Assembly: GCA_032871835.1 (NCBI GenBank) | Contig: CM065302.1 | Coordinates: forward strand, 1,053,094 to 1,117,093 | Origin: Dipteronia dyeriana | Taxonomy: Eukaryota > Streptophyta > Magnoliopsida > Sapindales > Sapindaceae | Direction: 5' to 3' | Length of the DNA: 64,000 bases | Shown: positions 44,967-56,917 of the stretch, in pieces | How the letters are laid out: every line of letters starts with the position of its first letter | Position numbering within the stretch: the stretch's first letter is position 1 | Notes under the pieces: model-generated | Databases searched by the model: none | Told to the model about the DNA's origin: nothing | What the model saw: the letters and a program-made list of their open reading frames with translations, nothing else | Translations under genes and position numbers: made by a program

Positions 44967-47900
44967 GGACCCCCAACATGGCGGCACTAGAGATGCCGAA
45001 TTAGTCATAAATATAATTTTAGAAAGAATCTCTTGGTCTCCTTAAATGTGGATGCCATTTTCCATCTTTTTGAATGTGTGGGTTTCCTTTCTATTTCTTT
45101 GCCTTGTAGGTCCACATATAATGTTGCGCAAAGTATTATATAGTTTGTAAATAGCAAGAGTATTCCTACACATGGATATGGCCAAATTAAATAGCAATAA
45201 AAAGTATAGTAGTATACAATTCATACTAGTCAAGTCATGATTGCCCCATATAAGATAGAATGTACAAAAATATTAATATACTAGTCAAGTCATGATTGCC
45301 CCATATAAGATATAATGTATAAAAATATTAATATACAACAAACGTACACTCTTCGGGTTCCAATTAATCAAACTCAGGCAACATAAAATGAAAGTGTAGA
45401 TATATAGTAACTCCAATTCCCACCAAATCACCTACATCCACAAAATATGTACACGCCATACTATTTCAGTTTAACTACACACATGCTAGATTCCAAGGCT
45501 TTAACCCATGGATACACATTCACAAGTTAAGTCTTTGATAAACTCCTAAGATGAAAAAAGAAAAGAAAAAGTTAAGCAAGCATTACAAATATTTTAAAAA
45601 ACATATAAAAATTGGATATTATCAATTTCAAAAGAAACAGAATCTTTTTTAAAAAATAATAAATAAGAAACACCAAAACATAAAGAAAAAGGAAGAAGAA
45701 TTCATCAAAATTGAATGACACAACTACCTCAATGAAAATGAAATCAGTGGGGTAAATCCAATTCATTGACAAAATTTAACCTCTAAACAAATATAAAAAA
45801 CAGACAAAGATCCACTATTGATAGCTACAAAAGCAATATGCAACAGACCGTTCTTCATTTCCCTCAAATGACAACAAGCAATGATACAAACATGCAATTA
45901 AAGAAGAAACACATAATATTCAACAACAAACAATTTTCTCTACATTTCCACTAACACAAATATGTAATTTATAAACTCTAAAGATTATCCCTTAGTCCCT
46001 AGGAAAGAGTAAAGCTTAATCCACGTATTCTAAAGTACCATTACCAGTAAAGTGGACAGACTAGTCAATCATTTACTTTCAACATATAAAGTTGCAGTTC
46101 AATGTGTGTTTGTGAGTGTATTAAGTTGTGTAATAAGCTAGATTCTTAAGTTTTCAGAAGAGACATCATTTTACAATGACAAATAAAAATTCTTAATACA
46201 TTATTGGCAACTAGAGAGTAAACAGAAGCTATAAGCTTGAAACTATTACACGACTAAAATTATATAAAGATGATTGACTCCTCACCGTAGCAAAGGCAGT
46301 TGGTTCAAAATGGTTGATTGAGTCGAGCACTCAAAATTATATTTCTCATCAACACATGCTGAAAATAGAGAAAACTACATAGAAATGCTAATAGCCTAAT
46401 ATCATTGGAAATGTATGTAATTTCATATCAGAAATATGAACAGAGAAGCAATATTTCATTATTTTGGACATATTGTTCTACATTAACAGCCAAAAATGTA
46501 AATTTTGGAAAATAGAAGTAATCCCAAAGCTTATCTGATACACAATAAATAAATCTCGATCTAATTTTATTTGGAAACTAATAAATTACTTAAAACTTCA
46601 TCCATTAAATATGCATGAAGAAAAATGATTACCGATGGATTTGGACACTGGGAGGGACAGGATAAACAACCAGACCAATTCGGGACCATTGGTTAGAGGG
46701 CAATGATTGGTGTTTGAATCTTCTCTTATAAACCCTTTTATCGGGAATCATTTTCCTTACACATACCTAATTCAGTTGCATTAAAAACTTATCAAGACCA
46801 CTCAAGAAGCAATCCTTCCTTCTGTATCTACATATTTCAGGCGGTTCAACAGGTTCAATTTAGGTTGTTCCATCGGAACATGAGTATGTTCATACGAGGA
46901 GTAAAAAAAATGTTTCCCGCAGGGTACAGGTCTTCCACATCAAGGGAAAAGTGAAACAGTTTCCAAGAATAAATAAATAAATAAACTCTCCCTGTCAAGT
47001 AAAATGTTTCGCCAAAACAACAAAAAAAATTGACAAATTCACAAGCATAAGGAAAAAAAACCTTTCAATGATTTCTTTTAGTTGATACTGCTTGGCAAAT
47101 TGTTCTCCCGTTTGGCAAACATAAATGTACAACACCAGAGAGACAACAAGAGAAGAAAAAAAGAGGAAAACATAAGAGACCAAATTGCAATATTATTCAT
47201 TTCAAACAAAAAAAAGGCTTACAATATTAACCATGTTCAACCAATGCAAGTTGAAAATTAACAAAATAATTGTAGACACTATACCTATTAGTCTAATGAT
47301 GTACAAAGACAATCGATGCGGATACAAAAACAGCATAAATGCATTGTTATGAGCAACACATGCAATCTGTGGTATAAGAGCAAATGTGATTTAAAATTAT
47401 ATTTCCAATCAAATTAGTACGAAATCTTAGAGGTAAATAGATCGAAATTAAGACATGAAACAAAAATTTACGCAATGATAAACTGTTAATACTTATGTAT
47501 TTTGGACCAATAGGTACATTAATACCCAAATAGCCAAAGAAAAATACTTATATATCACAAATAGACAAATAAAGAAGAAACAAATGATTAACATATTATT
47601 TTGTTTCCAATCCAAAGTAAAAAAACATTGATTTATCATTTATTTAGTGTAAGGCAAAAATTTAATAGAAGACCTCAGTATCCTATAAAGAACTAAATTA
47701 GTCTCTTCCTTAAATAATATCATTCTACCATTTTTTTTTTACCTTGAATTTCACCAAAGCTCTATAACAATCTTAAATATTATATTCTAAAAATGCCTTC
47801 AAACTCAAATACAGACAATGAGTTCTCACCAAATAACAGTGATCTTAATCTTGTTCGCAAAACATAGCAAGGCTGATGTACATTCTTTCACCTGTTACAA

Positions 47901-48216
47901 CGAAGCAAGTAACTCTCGAAAGTGAATGAGCTGACCATAGGTTTTCTCTTTTTTGATTCCCTATCGATGCAGTGTCAACTCGAATGATTCTTAAAACAAA
48001 AGAAATCAATTTTCCAAAATAGAGAGAGTGTTTGAAACAAAAAGAAACTCATCTGGGTGTTTCACTTACAGTCTGCGAAGAGAAGATTTAGAGTTAGATT
48101 GCAGTGCGTTAGGGATTGAAGCAACCAAACCATCTGGGTCTCTAAACATGAAGGTCAAATTTCAATGAACCTACATTTTTCTCTGGTATCATGCATTTAT
48201 TTTTATGATTCAGAGT
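44967..48216. other. Long interval with no recognised gene
   Basis: 3.2 kb of AT-rich, non-repetitive sequence. A 55-bp direct duplication occurs at 45225-45279 / 45280-45334. On the minus strand 46737-46632 is an open block between an acceptor-like 'gaattag' and a donor-like 'cg|gtaatc' that reads 'NQWSRIGLVVYPVPPSVQIH'; it may be an exon of an unrecognised gene. The end nearest 48216 is probably the 3' flank of the split small gene (AATAAA-type 'aaaataaatg' on the minus strand near 48195). Confidence 0.4.
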
Positions 48217-48348
48217 TCATAGCAGATCGTCTATTGAAGAAGAGAGAGCGACATGTTTGACTGCAGCGAGATCGGCTTCGTCAAAAGAGTAAGCAGAGTT
48301 GAGAGTGGCGACACGGGCGGAAATAACTTGAAGCAACTCTTGTTGTGT
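48217..48348 (-). pseudogene. Split small gene, 3' coding part (43 codons)
   Basis: Minus-strand frame from 48348 to TGA at 48217-48219, reading 'TQQELLQVISARVATLNSAY' followed by 'SFDEADLAAVKHVALSSSI' and ending DDLL. It has well-balanced, coding-like composition and is predicted to be helical. It is cut off at its 5' end exactly at the GTAGT target duplication of a 4.5-kb LTR-type insertion. Its other half lies at 52889-52951. I do not recognise the protein. A possible polyadenylation signal lies about 25 bases downstream. Confidence 0.65.
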
Positions 48349-48353
48349 GTAGT

Positions 48354-51300
48354 TGATAAACACGTCGTTGCGATGTCATCAAATATGAACATTTAAGTTC
48401 GGTCTCGCAAGCCGCAAGTCACAGAGACTAGCACAACGGCAAGTAAGGGATCATTCCATAGGGAGGTGGGATTCACCGACCGTCTCTCAGTTCTAGCTAT
48501 TATTACAACACGCCGAGCGGGCTCGTGTGTTGTGTGTGCGGAAAAGTGAATAGTAATATAACTAAATAAATTACATAAATAATATATACAATGATAGATG
48601 GAATGGAGATATGCATGAAATATGGTTACACTATGGAAACGACTCAACTATGACAATCTTCCTAATTATGTGCTAGACTCACCTAGTCCCTCAAATGTGC
48701 AAGTATATAATAGGCTTGTATCCCTTTAATTAATCTCTAATCTCTCTCAATGTCTTAGAGATTGCATCCACGCATACAAAGTACGCATGAATCCATTAAG
48801 TGCTTTGGGAAATACACACGAACCATGTACAACGACAACCTAGTGGTTCTAACACTTTCTGCTCATATACACAGGAGTTAGTTAGGCATGTAATGCGCAA
48901 CCGCGTGGGCCATACTTCATCCAATGATTCATTCACGAGGCTAACCAAATACGGGATGTCAACCAAGTGAAAGCATTAGGAATACGAGATACCCATACAA
49001 CACGTAAGTTATACGCTCGTGTCCCCTTAATTAATCTCTACCCTCTCTCGAGTGCATAGAGATTTTATCCATGCATAAGCATGAATCCATTAAGGACTGT
49101 GTTACACACACATGAGCTCTACATGCCAGCTTAGTGGTTCTAGCACTTTCTGGTCAAACATAGAGGGTACCACGATGAGCATGCTAATGTGAATCACGTG
49201 ATATATAACACACAGCCTAAATGTCATTCACAAGGTGGCTAACCGAATTAAAGAATTAAGGACACTAAATATCCATAATTCAACACAAGTACAAGAGAAA
49301 TGTCGATGGTCTTTGCTTCTAGGTCAAAGATTCGGTTTAGTCAACTCCCTGAGATGGCTAAACATGGGGAACAAGTTTATCTAACAACTACATGTAACAA
49401 TGTGATTGTTATATCATTAACAACATTCAATTTAGGTTAAAGGCTCATCCTCTTGATTTGGGAATATTATCCACAATCAATTCATCACCCAATCTGGTCA
49501 AGGATGGATAATCGTGTCTTAATACAAAGACACATTAAGCGCAAGGATATGAATCAAAGCCAATTTAGCAACTAGAAGCTTGAACTGAAACTTTTCCACT
49601 CTTTGGGGCTAAAATCCTTAACACTTAAATTACACAATACATAACATTTCAAGTCATCCATCAATCAATTAACAATCACGGGAATCTAATTCATACTCTA
49701 AATCACAACTACTCCTAAACTCATTCATAGACACATATTGATTTCTAGCCATTCATACACATACATATCATATTAATAGCATAAAAACACATACATCAAA
49801 GAGAATAACAAAACCCAAATGAATTTAAATACAAAAAATATATATATAGCGCATGTGAAGGTTTGTGATATTCCCAAGTTGGAGTTACACATCAAAGACA
49901 ACAAGAAACACAAAGAAATGAGCAAATAAGAGCAAACCTTTGTAGACAAGTCCTCCAAAGATTATTATAGCCTTCCTAGCTCAAATTTTGCTCCTAATTC
50001 CTTGAAATCTACTCTAAGATGAATGAAGAAAGTATAAAATGATGTGGTGGATGTGTATGGTGAGCTTCTATAGAGAAAAAACCTTTATGGGAGCAAGATC
50101 TCTCCTTATTGTTGGAGAATATGAATAAAAGACATGTTTAGGCGTGAAAGAGAGAGAAGGGGGGAAGAGAGGTTCGAAGAATGAGGAGCAAAGACGGTAT
50201 TTATAGTGTGGGAGGTTAGAGCATGACTTTGGGGTGAAAATACAAGAATACCTCTCAAAAAATGGATGAAAATCACATTTTTAGGCCGTCACTTGTTACG
50301 CATCACGGGCGTACTGATCGGGACACGTCGTTGCAGTGTCATCAAATATGAACATTTAAGTTCGACCTCGTAAGAGCGCAAGTCACAGAGTCTAGCACAG
50401 CGGCAAGCAAGGGATCAATCCACAAGAAGGTGGGATTCACCAACCGTCTCTAGTTCTAGCTATTATTACAACACTCCGAGCGGACTCCTGTGTTGCGTAT
50501 GCGAAAAAGTGATTAATAATAGAACTAAATAACTTATATAAATAATATATACAATGATAGATGTAATGGAGATATGCATGAAATATGGTTACACTAGGAA
50601 AACAATTCAACATTGACGATCCTTCTAATTATGTTCTAAACTCACCTAATCCTCAAATGTGCAAGTTTATCATAAGCTCGTATCCCCTTAATAAATCTCT
50701 AATCTATCTTGATGTCTTAGAGATAGTATCCATATATACCTGAAATCTCTCTCGAGCAATCCGAACAATATATATGAACCCATTAAGCAAATGAAATACA
50801 AATCAAACCTTATACGCTAGCCTAGTGGTTCTAGCACTTTCTAGTCAAGCATAGTGAATGTTTATCTAAGCATTGTCAAATGTGTCTCCTCTCGGTACAT
50901 AGCATCTAACCATGGATCAATTACAAAGTGATCAATTAAGCAAAAGCTTTAAGCATTCAAAACATCCATATAACTACTCAAGCACAAAAGAAATGTCTGT
51001 GGTCTTTACTTATAGGTCAAAGATTCGGTTTAGTCAACTCCCTAGGATAGCTAAACATGGGAAACAAGTTACCTAACAACTACATGCAACAATGTGATTG
51101 TTATATTATTAAGAACATTCAATTTAAGTTAAATGTCCATCCTCTTGATTAGGAAATTTTCCCCCACAATCAATTCATCACCCAATCCTGTCACGTGGAT
51201 GGATAATCGTGTCTTAATACAAAGACCCGTTAAGAACAAGGATATGAACCAAGGTCAATTTAGCAACTAAAAGCTTGAACTGAAACTTTTTCTACCCTTT

Positions 51301-52888
51301 GGGGCTAAAATCCATATTACTCAAATTACTCAAATTACTCAATACATGGAATTTCAAGTCATCCATCAATCAATCAACAATCATGAGTATCTAATTTCTA
51401 CTATAAATTACAACTACTCCTAAACCCAATCATGGGCACATGTTGATTTCTAACAATTCATACACATACATATCATATTAAAAGCATAAAAACACATATA
51501 TCAAAGAGCAAAATAAAACCCAAATGAATTTAAGAACAATCGATATATTTATTACACAAATGTAGGTTTACAATATCCCCAAATTGGTAGAATACATAAA
51601 AGAAAACAAGAAATACAAATAAATGAGTAAAATGAAACAAACCCTCAAAAGATGCTTAAATCCTTCCTAGCTCAGTTTTGACTCCTATTTTCTTTGTAAT
51701 CTACTCTAAGATGGATGAAGGAGATGTAAAATGGTGGGGTGGAAGTGTATGGTGAGCTCCCATGGAGGAAAAACCTCCATGGGAGCAAGAGATGAAAGAA
51801 AATGGAAGAGAGAAGAGAAGAGGCATGAAAGGAGAAAAAAAGGCGAAGAGAGGTCTGAAGAATGAGGAGAAAATGGGGTATTTATAGTGTGGGAGGTTAT
51901 GGCAAGACTTTTGGGTGAAAAGACAAGAATACCCCTATGAAAATGGTTGAAAAACATATTTCTGCCCAGAAGTGCGGTTCGATGTGCTGTACGCATCAAC
52001 ACAACGTACCGCACGTCACTTTTTGTAGCTTTCTGCCTAAAAATACGGTATAAAACGTGATACGCAACTTGGTCTCGCGCGGTTGCGTATTGCATTTCTC
52101 TACGCACCGTTACAAAAATGATCATAACTTTCTCCAGAAACCTCGGAATTGTGATCTGTAAAGTGTGTTGGAAAGAAGATTTATAGGCATTTCTGAAAAG
52201 TGGTTATGGGAAATATGGTTCGATTGAAGAAGAGAGATATGACATTTCAAAGTTGGGGTGTCTGCACAAGCTATTCTAAATTCTGCCCTTTAACCTCCAA
52301 AACTCTTCAATTAAGTTCAAATACCTTCCGTAGGGAACATGTATCTACACAAGACTCACAAACATATCAAATACAAAAATATACTCGAAAACAAGAATAA
52401 AATCTAGAAAATTGAGACCTCAAAAGGTATATAAATCGCTTCGATCACGTACTGCAGATCACTTTTTGGAGCTCTCTGACCATTATTGTTGTACATCACT
52501 TTGTACACAATTTGGTCTCACACGGTTGCGAACCGCACAACTCTACTCAGTGTTACGAAAACAGTCATAACTTCCTCCAAAACCCTCGAAATCGCAATCT
52601 ACAAAGTGCATTAGAAAGTAGACTTCCAGGGCTTTCTGAAATATGGTTATGGGAACTTTAGTTCAATCTGAGAAGGGAGATACAGCCTTCCGAATTTGGG
52701 TGTACTGTACGAGCAATTCCAATTTCAACTCTTATAACCTCAAAAACTCTTCAATTAAACTCAAATACCTTCCGTAGGGAACATGTACCTACACAAGGCT
52801 TACACATTAAATACCAAAATATGCTCGAAAAGAAGAACAAAAGCTCAGTAATGGAAAACTCAAATAGGTATATAAATCATTTCGATCG
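48354..52888. mobile_element. 4.5-kb non-coding LTR-type insertion with 5-bp TSD
   Basis: The insertion begins TGATAAACACGTCGTTG at 48354 and ends 'atcatttcgatcg' at 52888. GTAGT is duplicated at 48349-48353 and 52889-52893. Inside, 48354-50314 and 50315-about 52000 are direct repeats: both open with 'cacgtcgttg', then 'tcatcaaatatgaacattta', 'gcaagtcacagag', and later share 'gattcggtttagtcaactcc'. No gag, pol, primer-binding site or polypurine tract was found. The TG start, 5-bp duplication and long non-coding repeats suggest two LTRs of a large gypsy-like or LARD-type element with its interior deleted. Confidence 0.8.
52005..52888. repeat. ~441-bp tandem duplication in the right LTR
   Basis: About 52005-52446 and 52447-52888 are parallel copies. 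Each runs from 'cacttttt(g/t)(t/g)agct' through 'ccttccgtagggaacatgta' to 'ggtatataaatc' and 'ttcgatc'. They are perhaps 20% diverged by eye. The left LTR stops before this region. Confidence 0.75.
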
Positions 52889-52951
52889 GTAGTCAGATTC
52901 GACGGTGGAGAACTTCCGATCTAGTTTTTGTTCTTCAAATTCTTTCTCCAT
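52889..52951 (-). pseudogene. Split small gene, 5' coding part (21 codons)
   Basis: The ATG at 52951-52949 on the minus strand is the first in its frame after an in-frame TGA upstream. It reads MEKEFEEQKLDRKFSTVESD plus Tyr up to the GTAGT duplication at 52889-52893. Deleting 48354-52888 and one duplication copy puts this directly in frame with 48348-48217, giving a 64-residue protein with no stop. Upstream (52952-53110) is a pyrimidine-rich 5' UTR-like leader on the minus strand. The protein is acidic and probably helical. The function is unknown to me. Confidence 0.65.
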
Positions 52952-53010
52952 CTTTCGCTCAAAGCTTAGCTTTTTCAAGTAGAAACAATGTTTAGACACC
53001 GAGATACAAT

Positions 53011-53283
53011 GTTTAGACCCAGAAATTGAACGTCAGAAACGAAAGCAAGACTGAGAGACGATCTGTAAAAGGAGAGGGTCGGGAGAGAATCGTAGATGGA
53101 TAATGAGAGGGGAGAGACAAAGTTTTGTTTTGATTAAGAAACCGGTTTAATCGGTCAATGGTGAATTGGTCTTTTCTAATTTTCCCTTTCAACCGGTTAA
53201 TATTTTTCAAAAAATTGTGTTATTTTTTTTATTGTTTTCAAACTTGTTGAAACATATGGTGTACGGTACAACATATCACCCTT

Positions 53284-53287
<4 letters not shown>
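53011..53287 (-). promoter_or_regulatory. Probable 5' UTR/promoter region of the split small gene
   Basis: On the minus strand 53110-53010 is rich in ctctc words, as many plant leaders are, and an 18-base duplication (caatgtttagacaccgag / caatgtttagacccagaa) lies at 52986-53024. No clear TATA box was fixed. Confidence 0.3.

Positions 53288-53351
<64 letters not shown>
53288..53351. repeat. (TA)n microsatellite
   Basis: An uninterrupted TA run of about 32 units, the longest in the window. Confidence 0.95.
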
Positions 53352-53353
<2 letters not shown>

Positions 53354-54097
53354 TTTCTAGTATAACAATCAATTTTGATATTGAACGAGTTGGGGTCTGA
53401 TAGAACCCGTTGAGATCAAATTGTAGTGTACAACACTCCATACATGCTTGTAAATCGTGGTGGGACTCGAATACACCACACTCAGATTGAGCTAATGTTG
53501 GTTCTATAATATTACAAAACTATTTATATATATAATTGGGTTATATGATATGATCAAATTTGTTGAGCAACTATCATGACAGATAAATTAAGTAGACTCA
53601 GAACGTCTAATCAGTACTACAATTTGAGACTGCTATAGTTCTTTCCATGCGCTTTCGAACAATTAAAGAAACTCATTTGCCTTTCTGTAATACCTATTAA
53701 TGTTTGGATTCGACTACATATACTTCTTTATATATATATATTCTTAATTGAGTAATAGATGCTAATAATAATAATAATAATCTTTCATCATAAATATGGT
53801 AAAATTTGTGAATTAATACCGAATCAAATTGACTAGAATCTGCAAAGTTAATAAAACAATTGTAATTGTGACAAAAATAAGATGGACAATGTAGTTGGTT
53901 GTTTAAGCTGTGATGCAAGTTTTACATTTTCACATCATCATAGTTAAATAAGAAGATTCGTATCATCTCATTACTATAGTCAAAGAATCTCATCAGCTTT
54001 TCTGTAATATCTATTAATGTATACATGCGGCTGCATATATTATTTCTATTATTTTTTATGTTTTTATACTACCAAAAGATAAAACCAATCAAATCCT
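53352..54097. other. Gene-free AT-rich interval
   Basis: It contains a short (ata)n run near 53764-53780 and two loosely similar 'tttctgtaatatctattaat' blocks (53683, 54000). No frame was recognised. Confidence 0.6.
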
Positions 54098-54241
54098 ATC
54101 CAATAATGTTACTTTGTCTAAATTTGGTAAACACTGTAATCTATTCATTTAAATTGTATTAGATTTGTATGATTTAAATGGATGGATTGGAATATTGCCA
54201 TACCATTTGGATACCAAATTTAAGTAAAGTAACATTACTCA
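54098..54241. mobile_element. Small foldback element upstream of the defensin-like gene
   Basis: The left arm 'caataatgttactttgtcta' (54101) with 'aatttggta' is inverted at 54211-54241 as 'taccaaatt...aagtaacattactc'. Inner 'catttaaat' / 'atttaaatg' blocks continue the symmetry. It ends about 65 bases before the TATA box. The paralogous promoter at 56.3 kb keeps only the right-arm portion. Confidence 0.55.
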
Positions 54242-54306
54242 ATCCTATCACATGCATCACAAGATGCAATATGATGACCAAAAACATTCACACGCTCGAA
54301 AAAAAG

Positions 54307-54316
54307 TATATATATA
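54307..54316 (+). promoter_or_regulatory. TATA box of the defensin-like gene 1
   Basis: tatatatata, 67-76 bases before the ATG at 54383. The same 'tatatataccc' context is kept before the paralogue (56424-56431). Confidence 0.6.
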
Positions 54317-54382
54317 TACCCCGTTATATTTCTTTAATGGACATATTAAAAAAAACAAAAACCACTCCTCTTTCAAACAATA

Positions 54383-54763
54383 ATGGAGAAACAATCAGTC
54401 AAACTGGCTTGCTTCGTAGTTCTTCTCATCATCGCTGCTGGTATTACCAACCTTTATTCACTCTTTTATTAAAAAAACAATTATAAGTTTTCACTCTTTT
54501 ATTTTATATATATTACATCGTAATCTGTTGTTTAGTTTTTAAAATCAAATCTAGAGATTCATTTCTATTGAATTGAAAGTGTGACATTGATACCTATAGG
54601 TATGAGAATGGGAGAAGCTATTAAATGCGAACGTGATGAAGACTGTAATGGTCGTCTACACTGTGCCGGTTCTGTCCTTCCTCAATGCCTTTCTGGCGTT
54701 TGTGGATGCTTACCACCGAAGAGACAACCCCCAGCGAATACTAGAAATGAACCCAACGTCTAA
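54383..54763 (+). CDS. Defensin-like cysteine-rich secreted peptide, two exons (73 aa)
   Basis: Exon 1 (54383-54440) encodes residues 1-19, a textbook signal peptide: charged start MEKQ, then the hydrophobic LACFVVLLIIAA. A GT-AG intron (54441-54599, 159 bp) splits the Gly-20 codon. Exon 2 (54600-54763) encodes the mature part with six cysteines at 29, 35, 41, 49, 54 and 56, spaced C-x5-C-x5-C-x7-C-x4-C-x-C, and a Pro/Asn-rich tail. A signal-peptide exon followed by one Cys-rich exon is the standard build of plant DEFL/LCR/NCR-type peptides, which are exported and act in defence or cell signalling. An AATAAA-type signal lies near 54800. Frame and splice sites are intact. The exact DEFL subfamily is not assigned. 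Confidence 0.8.
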
Positions 54764-56423
54764 AAATCAGTGATTTCTGAGCATATCAACGTTTCCGATT
54801 AATAAAAATTTAATTTTCTTGTTTCTTTTTTTAGATCTCTATATCTGATTTATATGGTCACATTCTATCTTATTTATCCTAATTATTAATTACTTTTATC
54901 AAAACTATTAATGGCCAAAAACAGTTTCACAATATAAAAAAAGTAATAATCCTAGTCCTTTATAATTTTGTAAAATTGGGAGAAATTGAATAACAGATAA
55001 TTGAAATAATATTTTTTAATAAAATAATATTTTAATTGATAAATTATTAAATAAAAAATATTCAAAATTAATTTTAAATAAATATATAGTCTTATATTGT
55101 TTAAATCTATAAATTATTTATATTCTTTTAATATTATATATATATATATATATTGTTGATATTGACACCCATAAAACTCATTAGTACACCCATATTTTAT
55201 TAAAAAATTTAATTAAAAAAATATCCCGATAAAAATGTACTAATAAGGACAAATTACTTTAATTAAAACTAAATCAAATACTATACACTCATTAATTACA
55301 CTCATATCTTCAACAATATTTCTTTATTGAAACAAAAAAAAAACTTACAATTTCAAAAAAAACTTATGATAAACCCTAATTAAACTCTAATTTTAGTTCA
55401 ACTATCAAATTTTCTTATCATCACATGATTAGCATATTATTTTTGTCTTTCATTTATGTATAGTTATAAACCCTATCGATAAACAATTTATTTTTAAAGA
55501 CAGTTGTAGATTTCAACAATTTTTTTAAGATAGATGTAGATATCAATACGTTTTCTTTAAGATAGTTGTAGAAAAATAAAAGAATTCCAGATTGAAAATC
55601 TCTTGACCCCATATACAATTCAGTTCCACATATTCCGTTTTATAAAGCTCATACATTCGAGACATTTTAAAAAGAAAAGTAGATCATCATTAAAAGATGA
55701 TTTGATTCTAAAAGTAATATGATTTTTTTTATACTGGTATGATAATATTTTAAGAGTGTTATAATTAATATATATATAAATGAATATATTCATTTCAACG
55801 AGGATACTTTTAGCATTAGCATTAACATTAGTGCTAATAGTTATATTTATTTTTAAGGAGAGCTTCTTTTGACAATCTAATTTTTTTTTCTTTTTACACT
55901 TCATTTCTGGAGATACTTCATTCTCAAAATTTAAATTTTAAAAAATTCTAAAGACACTTTTTTTTGTCCCTAGATTATCTTTTTTTATCTTTTAGGCACT
56001 CCTATTCTAAAAACACTCAATTTTAAACAATAAATTTCTAAACACATTCCATTTTTTTTTTAATAAAATTTATGGCGAACCATCGTATCCTTTGATACAT
56101 TCGATGAGTAATCTTTTTTGAATTCAATTACTAAAAAAAAATTATCTCTCCTAAATCATTAGATTAAATAATACATATTAAACACCATCTCCTAAATTTT
56201 TAATTACCATATTAAACTCTATCTCCTCAAATACATATCTCTAATTTTCTATCTCCATTCTTTCTCAAACAAGACTAAAAGTTAAAAATATGCTTGACTA
56301 TTAGGAACATTATAAATGTATATATTTAAAAAAAAAAACTCAAATAACAAGTACTTTGTTTATCAAATTTGGACAAAGTAACATTTCTCAATCCTATCAC
56401 ATTTTCACCATAAAAAAAGTGTG

Positions 56424-56431
56424 TATATATA
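56424..56431 (+). promoter_or_regulatory. TATA box of the defensin-like gene 2
   Basis: tatatata in the same context as gene 1, about 65-70 bases before the site where the start codon would be. Confidence 0.5.
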
Positions 56432-56493
56432 CCCCATTATATTTCTTTAATGGACATATAAAAAAACAAAAACCACTCCACTTTCAAACAAGA

Positions 56494-56612
56494 ATAGAGA
56501 AACAATCAGTCAAATTGGTTTGCTTTGTAGTTCTTCTCATCATCGTAGCTGGTATTACTGATCTTTATTCACTCTTTTATTATTATTTTTTTATAAGTAT
56601 TCACACTTTTAT

Positions 56613-56668
<56 letters not shown>

Positions 56669-56917
56669 ACATCGTAATCTGTTGATTAGTTGTTAAAATC
56701 AAAGCTAGAGATTCATTTCTATTGAATTGAAAGTGTGACATTGATACCGATAGGTATGAGAATGGGAGAAGCTATTGAATGCGAACGGGACGAAGACTGT
56801 ATTGGTCGTCTACACTGTGCCGGTTCTGTCCTTCCTAAATGCCTTTCTAGCGTTTGTGGATGCTTACCACAGAAGAGACTACCGCCAGTGAATACTAGAA
56901 ACGAACTCAATGTCTAA
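56494..56917 (+). pseudogene. Defensin-like paralogue 2, start codon lost (ATG to ATA)
   Basis: Colinear with gene 1: exon 1 56494-56551, intron 56552-56753 (202 bp, enlarged by a TA repeat), exon 2 56754-56917. All six cysteines and both splice sites are kept (C-x5-C-x5-C-x7-C-x4-C-x-C), and the mature part has about nine substitutions. The initiating ATG of gene 1 is ATA here. The frame stays open upstream to an ATG at 56356, but that lies before the TATA box. The only ATG between TATA and exon 1 (56451) opens a three-codon frame. Likely silenced unless a non-AUG start or an upstream promoter is used. Confidence 0.75.

Larger units (their letters stand above)
54211..56340 (+). repeat. Tandem duplication, copy 1 (defensin-like gene 1 unit)
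   Basis: About 2.1 kb that is repeated from about 56349 onwards. Shared landmarks in order: 'gtaacatt(a/t)ctcaatccta', the two exons, 'ggtcacattctatct', 'ttgatattgacacccataaa', 'cttgacccc(a/t)tatacaatt', 'atattcatttcaa(c/t)gagg', 'ttttacacttcatttct' and 'aaacaagactaa(a/c)agtta'. The non-genic part (54800-56340) is AT-rich and holds no other frame. Confidence 0.85.

Noticed and set aside
54178..54486. 102-codon open frame over defensin-like exon 1
   Set aside because: It is in a different frame from the signal-peptide exon, begins inside the foldback element and has no conserved pattern. Chance overlap.
56719..56910. Minus-strand frame opposite defensin-like exon 2
   Set aside because: Mirror of the conserved sense exon; the Cys pattern and splice sites support only the plus strand.
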